From Anaerofustis butyriciformans (GTDB lineage: Bacteria; Bacillota; Clostridia; Eubacteriales; Anaerofustaceae): a DNA stretch of 64,000 nucleotides. Shown here one piece after another: positions 26,252 to 35,067 of the stretch. Numbering within the stretch: the stretch's first letter is position 1; every line of letters starts with the position of its first letter. Under the pieces are notes generated by a model. The model did no database searches, was not told the origin of the DNA, and saw only the letters and a program-made list of their open reading frames with translations. The DNA lies in NCBI RefSeq assembly GCF_036289385.1, contig NZ_JAYFFH010000006.1:1-64000 (forward strand). Direction: 5' to 3'. The position numbers and the translations under genes were made by a program.

Positions 26252-27301
26252 TTATTTCTTTATTTCATTATAATACTTTTCTATAAAATTCCAAAACTTT
26301 TCGCTTTTATTTAGGTAACTTAACTCTTCAGCGGTTTTAACTTCTTGAATAAGACCTCTTAATAATTGTTTGGATATATCCATATTATTTTTATAGTTAA
26401 TTTTTGAAAATAAAATACTGTCATGTTTTAATTCAAATTTCATAGCGGATATAAGCTTTTCCATAAATTCAATAGTTTTATCTACATTTTGTTCATGCAC
26501 AAAAATCTGCCATTTGCCTATGTATTTATTATATTCCCACATACTAAAAACATCTGCAACTTCTTCCATCTTCCCAGCTATATATTCACTATCTTCAACA
26601 TTATTTGTTTCAAGCATATTATTTATCATATAAAGTAATAAATTTTGTATTTCGGTAATTTTTATAAACAGTTCTTCTTGAAGTAGTTTTAAAGATTTAT
26701 CAAACTCTCCTTTTTTAAGGTAAAAAGAATTTTTTAGCATTTTATTATCAAAACTTTTATCATCTAACTTCAAAATAATTTCTTCAGCTTTGTTAAACTC
26801 ATTATTTTGTATATATTTTGAACAAACTATTTTTAATGCTTGTTCTCTTATTTCATCATTATCCCCATCTATTACCCTTTTAAAAAGATTATCAAGTTCT
26901 TCTTTATAATAATCCTTATTTGAAGAATAATAAAGATCTATACCTCCTGATAAAACCAAAGCAGAATAAAAAATCAACTCTTCACTGTTTGGATATTCTT
27001 TTATTTTTTCCATAGCAGTGTTATAAGCATCAACAAAAGATTCCTTTTCCATTTTTGATGTTATATCATTTAAGATTAATGCTATTTCATTTTTACTTAA
27101 ATCATCCTTAAAAGAAAGCAGAGTATTTGCATCAGTATCAAGAAGTCTGGCAAGAGCTGGTATAAGGGTTATATCTGGATAAGAATATCCTTTCTCCCAT
27201 TTGTTTACAGCAGGAGCAGTTACATTTAGATACTTTGCAACCTTCTCCTGGGTAAGCCCTTTCTCAATTCTTTTTTCTTTAATAATATTCCCTATTTTCA
27301 T
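26252..27301 (-). CDS. XRE-family HTH regulator with TPR-like C-terminal domain
   Basis: 349 residues. Residues 1-65 are a helix-turn-helix (NIIKEKRIEKGLTQEKVAKY, then VTAPAVNKWEKGYSYPD). The remaining ~280 residues are helical, with TPR-like pairs, as in regulators that sense a peptide or partner protein. No target is obvious. Its upstream region holds a near copy (27362-27374) of the operator of the neighbouring S24-type repressor, so it may be under that repressor's control. It is followed by the small Cys-rich gene. Confidence 0.85.
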   Translation of the reverse strand: MKIGNIIKEKRIEKGLTQEKVAKYLNVTAPAVNKWEKGYSYPDITLIPALARLLDTDANTLLSFKDDLSKNEIALILNDITSKMEKESFVDAYNTAMEKIKEYPNSEELIFYSALVLSGGIDLYYSSNKDYYKEELDNLFKRVIDGDNDEIREQALKIVCSKYIQNNEFNKAEEIILKLDDKSFDNKMLKNSFYLKKGEFDKSLKLLQEELFIKITEIQNLLLYMINNMLETNNVEDSEYIAGKMEEVADVFSMWEYNKYIGKWQIFVHEQNVDKTIEFMEKLISAMKFELKHDSILFSKINYKNNMDISKQLLRGLIQEVKTAEELSYLNKSEKFWNFIEKYYNEIKK

Positions 27302-27361
27302 TTCATACCTCTAAAATATTTTCTTAATCATATTTTACATAAAACATTAAAGAAATACTAT

Positions 27362-27374
27362 TGAATGAAATTTA
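27362..27374 (-). promoter_or_regulatory. Possible S24-repressor operator before the XRE-TPR gene
   Basis: TGAATGAAATTTA differs by one base from the TGAAT-N3-ATTCA pattern of the three operators at 28058-28161. It lies 61 bases upstream of the XRE-TPR gene. Confidence 0.45.
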
Positions 27375-27402
27375 ACCAAATCAAATTTTTATTAACCACA
27401 TG

Positions 27403-27996
27403 TTAATAACTTCTTTCCACTTTAATAACTTTACCAAATATCCTTATTTTAGCCATATCCTTTCCTACAAAAACTCTTGTTTCATACATTGGATTAAAAG
27501 AAATAAGAGAAATAGAGTTTTCAGTCTTTTGTATCTTTTTTATTACACCTTCTTCACCGTCGATTATCACAACAGCAAGATCTCCACTGTCCACATCTGA
27601 TTGAAGCCTTACAAGTGCCAAATCCCCTTCCATTATTTGAGGAGACATACTATCCCCCCTTACCTTAAGATATTTATATTCTTCTTTGTCATTTATGTTT
27701 ATAGCCTGAGAAACACCAAGGAATTCATACGTTGCGATACCGTCTCTTCCTGCAACAACAGTTCCTATTATCTCAACATTCACTATATTGTTTATATCAT
27801 AAAGCTGTGCATTTAATAGATAATCTATGGAAACTTTAAACAAAGAAGCAATTTTTTGTAAAGTGTCAACTGAAGGTATTATCCCCGCACTCTCATATTT
27901 TGCAATGGAAGATTTATCAAGGTCAAGTGCCTTTGCCAAATCAACCTGAGTCATATTATTTTTTTTCCTTAACGCTCTAAGTTTTTCACCAAACAT
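27403..27996 (-). CDS. Phage-type repressor: HTH plus S24 self-cleavage domain
   Basis: 197 residues. HTH at ~1-60 (LRKKNNMTQVDLAKALDLDK). The C-terminal LexA/CI-like domain has a cleavage site AG in VVAGRDG, the catalytic Ser in GDSMSPQ and the Lys in EEGVIKKI (VIKK). Such repressors cleave themselves when RecA is activated by DNA damage. Start taken at 27996 behind CGGAGAAATAAAA; an ATG eight codons upstream is possible. It is divergent from a sigma-region-4-like gene, with three operators between, as in a lysogeny switch, but no phage structural genes are present. Confidence 0.9.
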   Translation of the reverse strand: MFGEKLRALRKKNNMTQVDLAKALDLDKSSIAKYESAGIIPSVDTLQKIASLFKVSIDYLLNAQLYDINNIVNVEIIGTVVAGRDGIATYEFLGVSQAININDKEEYKYLKVRGDSMSPQIMEGDLALVRLQSDVDSGDLAVVIIDGEEGVIKKIQKTENSISLISFNPMYETRVFVGKDMAKIRIFGKVIKVERSY

Positions 27997-28050
27997 TTTT
28001 ATTTCTCCGTTTATTGTCATTTTTGTTATTAATATTTAAAATATATTTAT

Positions 28051-28079
28051 ATTATATTGAATTTCATTCATATTGTAAA
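28051..28079 (-). promoter_or_regulatory. Repressor promoter with internal operator
   Basis: On the minus strand TTTACA (28074-28079), 17 bases, TATAAT (28051-28056). The palindrome TGAATTTCATTCA (28058-28070) fills the space between them, predicting autorepression. A second operator, TGAATATTATTCA, is at 28098-28110. Confidence 0.8.
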
Positions 28080-28118
28080 GATATTTTTGATTAATATTGA
28101 ATATTATTCATAAAAATA

Positions 28119-28161
28119 TTGACATTTGTTGTTATACATATTAAAATATGAATATAATTCA
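28119..28161 (+). promoter_or_regulatory. Promoter and operator for the sigma-like gene
   Basis: TTGACA (28119-28124), 17 bases, TAAAAT (28142-28147), followed directly by the palindrome TGAATATAATTCA (28149-28161) over the start point. Repressor binding should shut the rightward gene off until self-cleavage. Confidence 0.8.
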
Positions 28162-28217
28162 TATTAAACAAAACAAAACTGAAAATAAAGAAGAATTTAA
28201 AATTAAGGAGTAAAAAA

Positions 28218-28514
28218 ATGAAGAGCAAAAATTATAAAAAGACAGAACATCTTTTAAAAGAATATATTATCTACAATAAAATTTTAGAACTTAGAGAAGA
28301 AAAAGAAATTGAAGACAAAGTAGAAAAAATTAATAAAGCAATGGACTGCTTAACAAATCTTGAAAGAAAAATTATAACCGAGTTTTTTATAAATAATAAA
28401 AATATGCTTCAAATATCAAGAGAAATACAACTTACAAGAGAATATACTTCAAGAATAAAAACCGCAGCAATAAGAAAAATGGAGCAGGTACTTTTCGGAA
28501 GCGGTGCAGCATAA
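28218..28514 (+). CDS. Sigma-70 region 4-like / ArpU-like small protein
   Basis: 98 residues, all helical and highly charged. The C-terminal half (LTNLERKIITEFFINNKNML, then QISREIQLTREYTSRIKTAA) looks like sigma region 4: an HTH with an 'xxREYTSRIKxxAI' recognition helix. Proteins of this size control late genes in Gram-positive phages. RBS TAAGGAG. It is controlled from the shared operator region with the S24 repressor and is followed by a terminator, so it forms a two-gene switch without visible targets here. Confidence 0.7.
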   Translation: MKSKNYKKTEHLLKEYIIYNKILELREEKEIEDKVEKINKAMDCLTNLERKIITEFFINNKNMLQISREIQLTREYTSRIKTAAIRKMEQVLFGSGAA

Positions 28515-28538
28515 AAAAAGAGCCTAAAGGCTCTTTTT
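28514..28538. terminator. Bidirectional terminator, sigma-like gene / glnS
   Basis: AAAAAGAGCC-TAAA-GGCTCTTTTT. Confidence 0.9.
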
Positions 28539-30195
28539 ATTTTTTAGGTGGTCTCCAACTTGATTTTAGAGATACTATTCTATTAAATACTAATTCATCT
28601 TTAGATAATTTAGGATCTACACTAAAATATCCGTTTCTTACAAACTGGAATCTATCCCCTGCTTTCGCATTTTTAAGGAATGGTTCCACGTAAATTTCTT
28701 TTTCATTTAGCGAATCTTTATTTACCATATCAAGGAAATTATCACTTGAAACTTCAGTATTGAATAAAGGTTCTAATAATCTTGCTTTTGCTTTAATTGC
28801 TGTACTTCTTTCTACCCAGTGAATCGTACCTTTTACTTTTCTTCCTGTAAATCCACTTCCTGATTTTGTTTCAGGGTCATAAGTACATTTTATTTCAACA
28901 ACTTCGCCATTTTCGTCTTTAACAACTTCATTGCATTTTACAAAATATGCACCTCTAAGTCTTACTTCATTACCTGGGAATAATCTAAAATATTTTTTAG
29001 GAGGATTTTCCATAAAGTCTTCTCTTTCAATATAAAGCTCTCTGCCAAAAGGAACTTCTCTTTTTTCTCCATTTTCTATATCTTGATTATTTTCCATTTC
29101 AAGCATTTCAATTTCGCCTTCAGGATAATTTGTAATTGTAAGTTTTAGAGGATTTAAAACAGCATTTACTCTGTCAGCTTTAAGTTTCAAATCATCTCTT
29201 ATAAAATGCTCTAACATTCCGCTGTCTACAGTTGAGTTAGACTTGCTGACACCGATTTCTTCACAGAAATTAACTATAGCTTCAGGTGTTACCCCTCTTC
29301 TTCTAAAACCTGAAATCGTAGGCATTCTTGGATCATCCCATCCATCAACATATCCTTCATCAACAAGCTGTCTAAGATATCTTTTGCTCATAACTTGATT
29401 TGTTAAATTAAGTCTTGCAAATTCAATCTGTCTTGGTCTTTTTTCTTTGTAATCATCAAGATTATCAAGCACCCAGTCATATAAAGGTCTATGGTCTTCA
29501 AATTCAAGAGAACATAAAGAATGTGTTATTCCTTCAATTGCATCTTCAATAGGATGGGCAAAGTCATACATAGGATAAACACACCACTTACCTTTAGTAT
29601 TATGATGTTCTTCATGAACAACTCTGTATAAGGCAGGATCCCTCATGTTCATATTTGGACTTGCCATATCTATTTTTGCTCTTAAAACTTTTGAACCTGT
29701 TTCATATTTTCCTTCTTTCATTTCCTCAAAAAGTTTTAAGTTTTCATCGATACTTCTGTTTCTATATGGTGAATCAACTCCGGGAGTATTTAAGTTTCCC
29801 CTGTTCTTCTTCATTTCTTCATAACTTTGATCATCAACATAAGCAAGACCTTTTTTAATAAGTTCAACGGCATAATCATACATCTTATCAAAATAATTAG
29901 ATGCATGAAGTTCTTTTGCCCACTCAAAACCAAGCCAGCTTATATCTTCCTTTATTGCATTAACATATAAAGTATCTTCCTTTGCAGGATTTGTATCATC
30001 AAAACGAAGATTTGTCTTACCGTTGTATTTCTTTGCTGTTAGGAAATTTATACATATTGCTTTTGCATGACCAATATGCAAAAATCCATTAGGCTCAGGC
30101 GGAAAACGTGTATAAATTTCGTCTTTTGCATAAACTCCGTTTTCTATATCTTTATCTATTTCATTGGTTATAAAATTTGTTTTTACATCCCCCAC
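28537..30195 (-). CDS. glnS: Glutaminyl-tRNA synthetase
   Basis: 552 residues, normal length. Class I signatures are PPEPNGFLHIGHAKAI (HIGH, ~30-45) and VMSKRYLRQL (the KMSKS loop, ~270). The anticodon-binding beta-barrels follow (LRGAYFVKCNEVVKDENGEV). It charges tRNA-Gln directly. Many Firmicutes instead use GatCAB, so a bacterial GlnRS of this type was probably acquired by an ancestor. No T-box is visible upstream. Monocistronic. Confidence 0.96.
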   Translation of the reverse strand: MGDVKTNFITNEIDKDIENGVYAKDEIYTRFPPEPNGFLHIGHAKAICINFLTAKKYNGKTNLRFDDTNPAKEDTLYVNAIKEDISWLGFEWAKELHASNYFDKMYDYAVELIKKGLAYVDDQSYEEMKKNRGNLNTPGVDSPYRNRSIDENLKLFEEMKEGKYETGSKVLRAKIDMASPNMNMRDPALYRVVHEEHHNTKGKWCVYPMYDFAHPIEDAIEGITHSLCSLEFEDHRPLYDWVLDNLDDYKEKRPRQIEFARLNLTNQVMSKRYLRQLVDEGYVDGWDDPRMPTISGFRRRGVTPEAIVNFCEEIGVSKSNSTVDSGMLEHFIRDDLKLKADRVNAVLNPLKLTITNYPEGEIEMLEMENNQDIENGEKREVPFGRELYIEREDFMENPPKKYFRLFPGNEVRLRGAYFVKCNEVVKDENGEVVEIKCTYDPETKSGSGFTGRKVKGTIHWVERSTAIKAKARLLEPLFNTEVSSDNFLDMVNKDSLNEKEIYVEPFLKNAKAGDRFQFVRNGYFSVDPKLSKDELVFNRIVSLKSSWRPPKK

Positions 30196-30390
30196 GTTAC
30201 TTACTCCTTAAACAAAATATCTTAATAATTATAATACAATTCAACAAAAATTTGAAGTTTTTTTTATTTCTTTAAACAAAATGACAAATATAAAGCCATA
30301 TTACACAAATATTTCACATATTTTTTAAAATGTAATAAAAATCTTATTAAAACATTTTCTTTTAAAATTATATGTTTTATTGTGGGAAGC

Positions 30391-30418
30391 TGTGGATAAC
30401 TTGTTTGTATGTGGATAA
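30391..30418. promoter_or_regulatory. Two consensus DnaA boxes
   Basis: TGTGGATAA occurs at 30391-30399 and 30410-30418 (the reverse of TTATCCACA), 19 bases apart in the same orientation. Looser copies are at 30381 (TGTGGGAA) and near 30467 (TGTTGATAA). They lie in the 282-base gap between glnS and the patatin gene. No dnaA or dnaN is nearby, so this is not evidently the origin; it may be a DnaA-titration or regulatory site. Confidence 0.6.
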
Positions 30419-30477
30419 CTTTTGGTAAAATTCACGTTTTTCCCTTAATTATGCAGTGTTTATTTGTTGATAATTGA

Positions 30478-31758
30478 CTAATCTTCTATAACTAAATCAA
30501 AATTTAGTCTGTTCATAACAATAAAAGATGTAATAAATGATATCAATATTTTAGGTGAAATTTTATATATGATTTTTTCCAAAGTTTGATTTTTATAACT
30601 TAAAAAGATAAGCAATGCTAACATTGTTTTTTTATCAAAATAATCTTTTAAATCATTTTTAGAATTAAAAGGTCCATTTTTAATTAAATCAGTTATTACT
30701 TCTTCTTTAGAAATCAATTTATATATTTCTCTTACAACATGGACTCTAAACTCTTCATATGAATAGAGCATTATTGGTTCAACGTCTAAAACCTCTGCTG
30801 TTATTTCCATTGCAGACATAAAGAACCTTTCATCTCTAATAGATAAATCTCCTCCATCATAACCGTTCTTTGACTTATAATAATCATTGATGTATATTAT
30901 ACAATTTCTTATTATTTTGTTATTTAAAAATATGCCTATAAATCTTTCATCTAAAATAAGTCTTGCGATATCCTTTGGTTTTAAAGATATGTCATAATCA
31001 TTTGTCGGTTTTTTAACATAAAAATGAGAAGATAAAAACTCATCGTTATATAGTTTTACATCAAGATAGCCTTTACTTAAATTATCATTTATTTGTTTTT
31101 GGTTAAATATAAATTGTCCGTGAAGACTATGCTTACTGGTAATATTATAAATATTTACATCATCACATACGCTTTTCTTTGTTATACCGCTTAAAGGCGG
31201 ATTTATATCAACTTCTATAATATCTTTATATCCTTTATCCGCAAGAGGTTTTCTAGGAAGATTATCATATATTCCTCCATCAACATAAATTTCTTCATCA
31301 ATTTCTTTACGGTAAAAAACAGGATAATTTGCACTTGCCAAAATATAATCTATCATTTTTTCTTTTGGCATTTCATCTTTGAAAATTATAACAGGCTCTT
31401 TTGTTGTTAAATTAAAAGTTACAATACCAAAATCTATATCACTGTTTCTTATCTTTTCTTCATCAAGATTATCTCTTAAAAGAGTTTCAAGCTTTGAAAT
31501 ATCTCTTATTCTGTCTATAACATTGCTGTCTTTATTATAAACAATATCAGGAGTAAGTTCACTCCATAGTTTCAAAGCCATGTCAAAATCACCTTGAGCA
31601 ATCAACGCTCCGTTTATAGCACCAATACTAGTTCCGCAAACAGCTTTTATTTTTATTCCTTCTTCAATCAAAGCACGCCATACTCCTATTTGATATGCAC
31701 CACGAACTCCTCCCCCACTTAGAGCAAGAGCATATTCTTTATCTTTATCAAATTTCAT
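30478..31758 (-). CDS. Patatin-like phospholipase
   Basis: 426 residues. The N-terminal ~210 residues hold the patatin domain: oxyanion loop SGGGVRGAYQIG, nucleophile Ser in GTSIG (elbow), and the catalytic Asp in VDGGIYDNLP. The C-terminal ~200 residues are of no recognised type and may position the enzyme. Start set at 31758 behind ATGGAGTG; a reading frame runs 13 codons further. No signal peptide, so it is probably cytosolic or peripheral, hydrolysing lipid acyl groups. Confidence 0.9.
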   Translation of the reverse strand: MKFDKDKEYALALSGGGVRGAYQIGVWRALIEEGIKIKAVCGTSIGAINGALIAQGDFDMALKLWSELTPDIVYNKDSNVIDRIRDISKLETLLRDNLDEEKIRNSDIDFGIVTFNLTTKEPVIIFKDEMPKEKMIDYILASANYPVFYRKEIDEEIYVDGGIYDNLPRKPLADKGYKDIIEVDINPPLSGITKKSVCDDVNIYNITSKHSLHGQFIFNQKQINDNLSKGYLDVKLYNDEFLSSHFYVKKPTNDYDISLKPKDIARLILDERFIGIFLNNKIIRNCIIYINDYYKSKNGYDGGDLSIRDERFFMSAMEITAEVLDVEPIMLYSYEEFRVHVVREIYKLISKEEVITDLIKNGPFNSKNDLKDYFDKKTMLALLIFLSYKNQTLEKIIYKISPKILISFITSFIVMNRLNFDLVIED

Positions 31759-31921
31759 GTCTACACTCCATAAAAGTTTTATTTTATATTTTATCACATT
31801 ATTTTTTTATTTTTAACAAATATACTTTAATTTAATCTTAATTTAATAATAAAAAACTTACAATTAGTCGTTAATTTTTCTTCTTTAAAACATGATATAT
31901 TTATTTCAAAGGAGATAGAAA

Positions 31922-32308
31922 ATGAACATAAAAGAAATAAAGATAAACGCACAACTTCTTTGTAATAAATCAATAGAAAAAGAATTTTTTTTTAATTATC
32001 TAAACAATGGAATAAGGGAAATAACAAATAAAAAAAATCTAGACAAATATAATACAAACATTTTTAAACACTTTAAATATAACATTACAAACCATATAAG
32101 AAATTATTATGATTTACAAAGAAAAAACCATCATTGTCATTTTAATGAAAAAATAACATCTATGCACCAAGTGTTAAAGATCAACGAAAAATATCACGAA
32201 AGCTTAAGCATTTATATAGCTTTAAAAGAAAGAGAAAAATATTATGGGAAAAAAGATAATATCACAAAAGAATTAAAATATATGTATAAAAAAGCATTAA
32301 AAAAATAA
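31922..32308 (+). CDS. Unknown 128-aa basic protein
   Basis: A strong RBS (CAAAGGAGATAG) precedes the ATG. The protein is very rich in Lys, Asn, Ile and Tyr (predicted basic, helical), with a His cluster (KNHHCHFNEK). I recognise no family. It is flanked by patatin (divergent) and mgtE (convergent), has its own terminator, and looks like a free-standing gene. Confidence 0.6.
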   Translation: MNIKEIKINAQLLCNKSIEKEFFFNYLNNGIREITNKKNLDKYNTNIFKHFKYNITNHIRNYYDLQRKNHHCHFNEKITSMHQVLKINEKYHESLSIYIALKEREKYYGKKDNITKELKYMYKKALKK

Positions 32309-32328
32309 CCGGATTATCCGGTTATTTT
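32303..32328. terminator. Bidirectional terminator, unknown gene / mgtE
   Basis: AAATAACCGGAT and ATCCGGTTATTT form a 12-base stem shared by the two convergent genes. Confidence 0.9.
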
Positions 32329-33658
32329 ATAAATTCATAATTTGAAGTGCAACATTAAAATAAATTAAAATAGAACAAGTATCAACAAGAGTCGTAATTA
32401 ATGGTGAAGCCATAATTGCAGGGTCAAGTTTTAATTTCTTTGCACATATAGGAAGAACACACCCCATTAATTTTGCCATAATAATGGTTGCAACAAGTGT
32501 TATTCCAAGCACTAAAGCCAATACGGAATCATGATAAAAAATCATTATTCTTATTCCGTTTACTACAGCAAGAGCAACACCTACCAAAAGACCTATTTCT
32601 CCTTCTTTTAACATAGCTTTAAATATATCTTTAGGTTCTATTTCATCCAAAGCAAGCCCACGGATTATCATTGTAGAACTTTGAGAACCGCAGTTTCCTC
32701 CTGTTCCTGTAATCATTGGAATAAAAGCTACAAGTAAAGGAACAGTTGCAAAAGCAGCCTCATAGTGAGTTATAACAGCTTGAGTCATTGTTGCTGATAA
32801 CATCAAAAATAAAAGCCACATTATCCTGTTTTTTGCATGTTTAAATGCAGAAGTCTTAAAATAACTTTCTTCACTTGGCATCATAGCTGCCATTTTTTCA
32901 AAGTCTTCGGTATTTTCTTCTCTGATTACGTCGATAGCATCATCAACCGTGATAATACCGATAAGCCTGTCTTCTTTATCAACAACAGGAATTGCAAGTA
33001 AGTCATACTTATCAAACATTTTAACTACATCTTCTTGGTCTGCAAGAGTATGAGTATAGATTATGTTCGTTTCCATTATATCTTCAATATATTTATCCAT
33101 ATCGGATAATAAAATATCTTTTGTGGAAACCAAACCAATTAGTTTTTTTGTATTATCTGTTACATAACAAGTATATATCGTTTCCTTATCTACCCCTGTT
33201 GCTTTTATTTTATTTAAAGCATCTAAAACAGTCATATCTTTTTTTAAAGATACAAACTCAGTTGTCATAATGCTTCCCGCACTATCCTCGGGATATTTAA
33301 GTATTTCATTAATCATTTTTCTTGTAGCAATATCTGTATGTTTAAGTACTCTCTTTGCTACGTTTGCAGGCATTTCTTCAACCAAATCCGCAGTATCATC
33401 TACAAATAATAAGTCTAATACTTCTTTAAGTTCTTCGTCACTAAATGCTTTTATAAGATATTCTTGATTATCATTATCCAATTCAACAAAAGTATCCGCA
33501 GCTGTTTCTTTTGGTAATAATCTAAAAACAAGCAATACATCTTCTGTGGATATTTCATCAAAAAGAGAAGCTATATCGGCTGGATTCAATGTTTCCAATA
33601 ATTTTTTTAACTCAAAAAAATTTCTTTGTTTAAGTAATTCTAATATTTTCTCTTCCAT
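32327..33658 (-). CDS. mgtE: MgtE magnesium channel, copy 1
   Basis: 443 residues with the standard layout: an N-terminal acidic Mg-sensing domain (~1-125), two CBS domains (~130-255, including PEDSAGSIMTTEFVSLKKD), a plug helix and five membrane helices (~285-443), with the pore signature TGTGGNCGSQSSTMIIRGLA. It imports Mg2+ and closes when cytosolic Mg2+ is high. RBS AAAGGAG. It lies eleven bases after the second copy, so the two are one operon. About two thirds of the residues are shared with its paralogue. Confidence 0.96.
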   Translation of the reverse strand: MEEKILELLKQRNFFELKKLLETLNPADIASLFDEISTEDVLLVFRLLPKETAADTFVELDNDNQEYLIKAFSDEELKEVLDLLFVDDTADLVEEMPANVAKRVLKHTDIATRKMINEILKYPEDSAGSIMTTEFVSLKKDMTVLDALNKIKATGVDKETIYTCYVTDNTKKLIGLVSTKDILLSDMDKYIEDIMETNIIYTHTLADQEDVVKMFDKYDLLAIPVVDKEDRLIGIITVDDAIDVIREENTEDFEKMAAMMPSEESYFKTSAFKHAKNRIMWLLFLMLSATMTQAVITHYEAAFATVPLLVAFIPMITGTGGNCGSQSSTMIIRGLALDEIEPKDIFKAMLKEGEIGLLVGVALAVVNGIRIMIFYHDSVLALVLGITLVATIIMAKLMGCVLPICAKKLKLDPAIMASPLITTLVDTCSILIYFNVALQIMNL

Positions 33659-33669
33659 ATAACTCTCCT

Positions 33670-35007
33670 TTAAATTTTTAGTATATGCATTGCTATATTA
33701 AAATATATTATCAAAGAACATGCATCAACTATGGTTGTAATAAGCGGAGATGCCATAACAGCAGGGTCTAAATGCACCTGTTTTGCTATCATTGGCAGAA
33801 TACCGCCTAAAAGTTTAGACATAAATACAGTACACATTAAAGTTAGTCCAAGAACCAATGCCAAAACAAAACTATGATATGTAATAATTATTCTTATTCC
33901 ATTTACAACACTTAAGACAATACCGACCATTAAAGATATTTCACTTTCCTTTAATATTACTTTTAAAATATCTCTTGGTCTTATTTCATCTAAAGACATA
34001 CCTCTTATTATCATTGTAGCGCTTTGAGACCCACAATTTCCGCCTGTATCACTTATCATAGGAATAAACGCAGCAAGAAGAGGTATAGTTGCAAAAGCGG
34101 CTTCATAATGGGTTATTATAGTTTGAGTAAAAGTTGCAGATAGCATCAAAAATAATAACCAACCAAATCTTTTTTTTGCATGTGTAAAGACAGAAGTTTT
34201 AAAATAAGTATCTTCATTTGGAGCCATAGCAGCCATTTTTTGAAAGTCTTCTGTATCTTCCTGTACGATTACGTCAATAGCATCATCAACTGTTACAATA
34301 CCTATAAGTCTTCTTTCATTATCAACTACCGGAACTGCCAAAAAATCATATTTATCGAATACTTTTACAACTTCTTCTCTATCATCCACGGTATTTACAT
34401 ATATTATATTTGTTTCCATTATATCTTCTATTTTTTCTTCCATGTCGGATAGAAGTAAATCTTTAGTGGAAACAATACCTATAAGCTTTTTTGTATTATC
34501 TGTTACATAACAAGTATATATAGTCTCCTTATCAACACCGGTCGCCTTAATCTTTAAAAAAGCTTCATAAACATCCATATCTTTTCTAAGAGAAACAAAC
34601 TCAGTTGTCATAATGCTTCCGGCACTATCTTCAGGATATTTTAAAATCTCATTAACTAATTTTCTTGTATCGGATTTAGTATGTTTTAAAATTCTTTTTG
34701 CAACATTTGCCGGCATTTCTTCTATAATATCTACAGTATCGTCAACAAACATTAAATCTAAAACTTCTTTTAATTCTTCATCCGTAAAACTTCTTATTAA
34801 ATATTCTTTTTTTTCATTATCAAGTTCAACAAAAACATCACTTGCCGTATCTTTTGGTAAAACACGAAAAATAAGCGGTATATCCTCTAAAGCTATTTCA
34901 TCAAAAAGAAGAGCAATATCCGCAAAATTCATGTCTTTTATCGTATTTTTTATACTTCTAAAATCACGATTTTCTAAATACGCTAAAATTAATTCTCCTT
35001 TGTTCAT
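33670..35007 (-). CDS. mgtE: MgtE magnesium channel, copy 2 (operon-proximal)
   Basis: 445 residues with the same domains as its neighbour; the pore motif here reads SDTGGNCGSQSATMIIRGMS. It opens the transcript. Unlike nearly every gene in the window, its ATG has no Shine-Dalgarno sequence upstream; an AAAGGAG lies after the start, in codons 3-5. The start codon is inside a 9-base sequence (AAAATGAAC) fully complementary to GTTCATTTT in the upstream leader ORF, so initiation may depend on the leader. The length agrees with copy 1, which supports this ATG. Confidence 0.93.
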   Translation of the reverse strand: MNKGELILAYLENRDFRSIKNTIKDMNFADIALLFDEIALEDIPLIFRVLPKDTASDVFVELDNEKKEYLIRSFTDEELKEVLDLMFVDDTVDIIEEMPANVAKRILKHTKSDTRKLVNEILKYPEDSAGSIMTTEFVSLRKDMDVYEAFLKIKATGVDKETIYTCYVTDNTKKLIGIVSTKDLLLSDMEEKIEDIMETNIIYVNTVDDREEVVKVFDKYDFLAVPVVDNERRLIGIVTVDDAIDVIVQEDTEDFQKMAAMAPNEDTYFKTSVFTHAKKRFGWLLFLMLSATFTQTIITHYEAAFATIPLLAAFIPMISDTGGNCGSQSATMIIRGMSLDEIRPRDILKVILKESEISLMVGIVLSVVNGIRIIITYHSFVLALVLGLTLMCTVFMSKLLGGILPMIAKQVHLDPAVMASPLITTIVDACSLIIYFNIAMHILKI

Positions 35008-35067
35008 TTTGTAAAAATTGGATACAAAACATCAAACGAGAGCTTATAATGTTGGTAGAAAATGAAC
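35002..35067 (-). promoter_or_regulatory. Possible mgtE start-codon-sequestering stem
   Basis: In the minus-strand RNA GUUCAUUUU (35059-35067, leader codons 27-29) can pair with AAAAUGAAC (35002-35010), which contains the mgtE AUG (35005-35007). The match is 9/9, plus 2 further pairs after one mismatch. The layout resembles translational attenuation: a ribosome on the end of the leader ORF would open the stem. It overlaps a local TTTTGTA/TACAAAA hairpin at the start codon. Confidence 0.55.

Noticed and set aside
30381..30475. Chromosomal origin of replication
   Set aside because: Only two perfect DnaA boxes, no AT-rich unwinding repeats with a clear pattern, and none of the usual origin genes nearby.
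28218..32308. Prophage spanning the repressor region to the unknown gene
   Set aside because: glnS and patatin follow directly; no integrase, terminase, portal, tail or lysis genes are seen.
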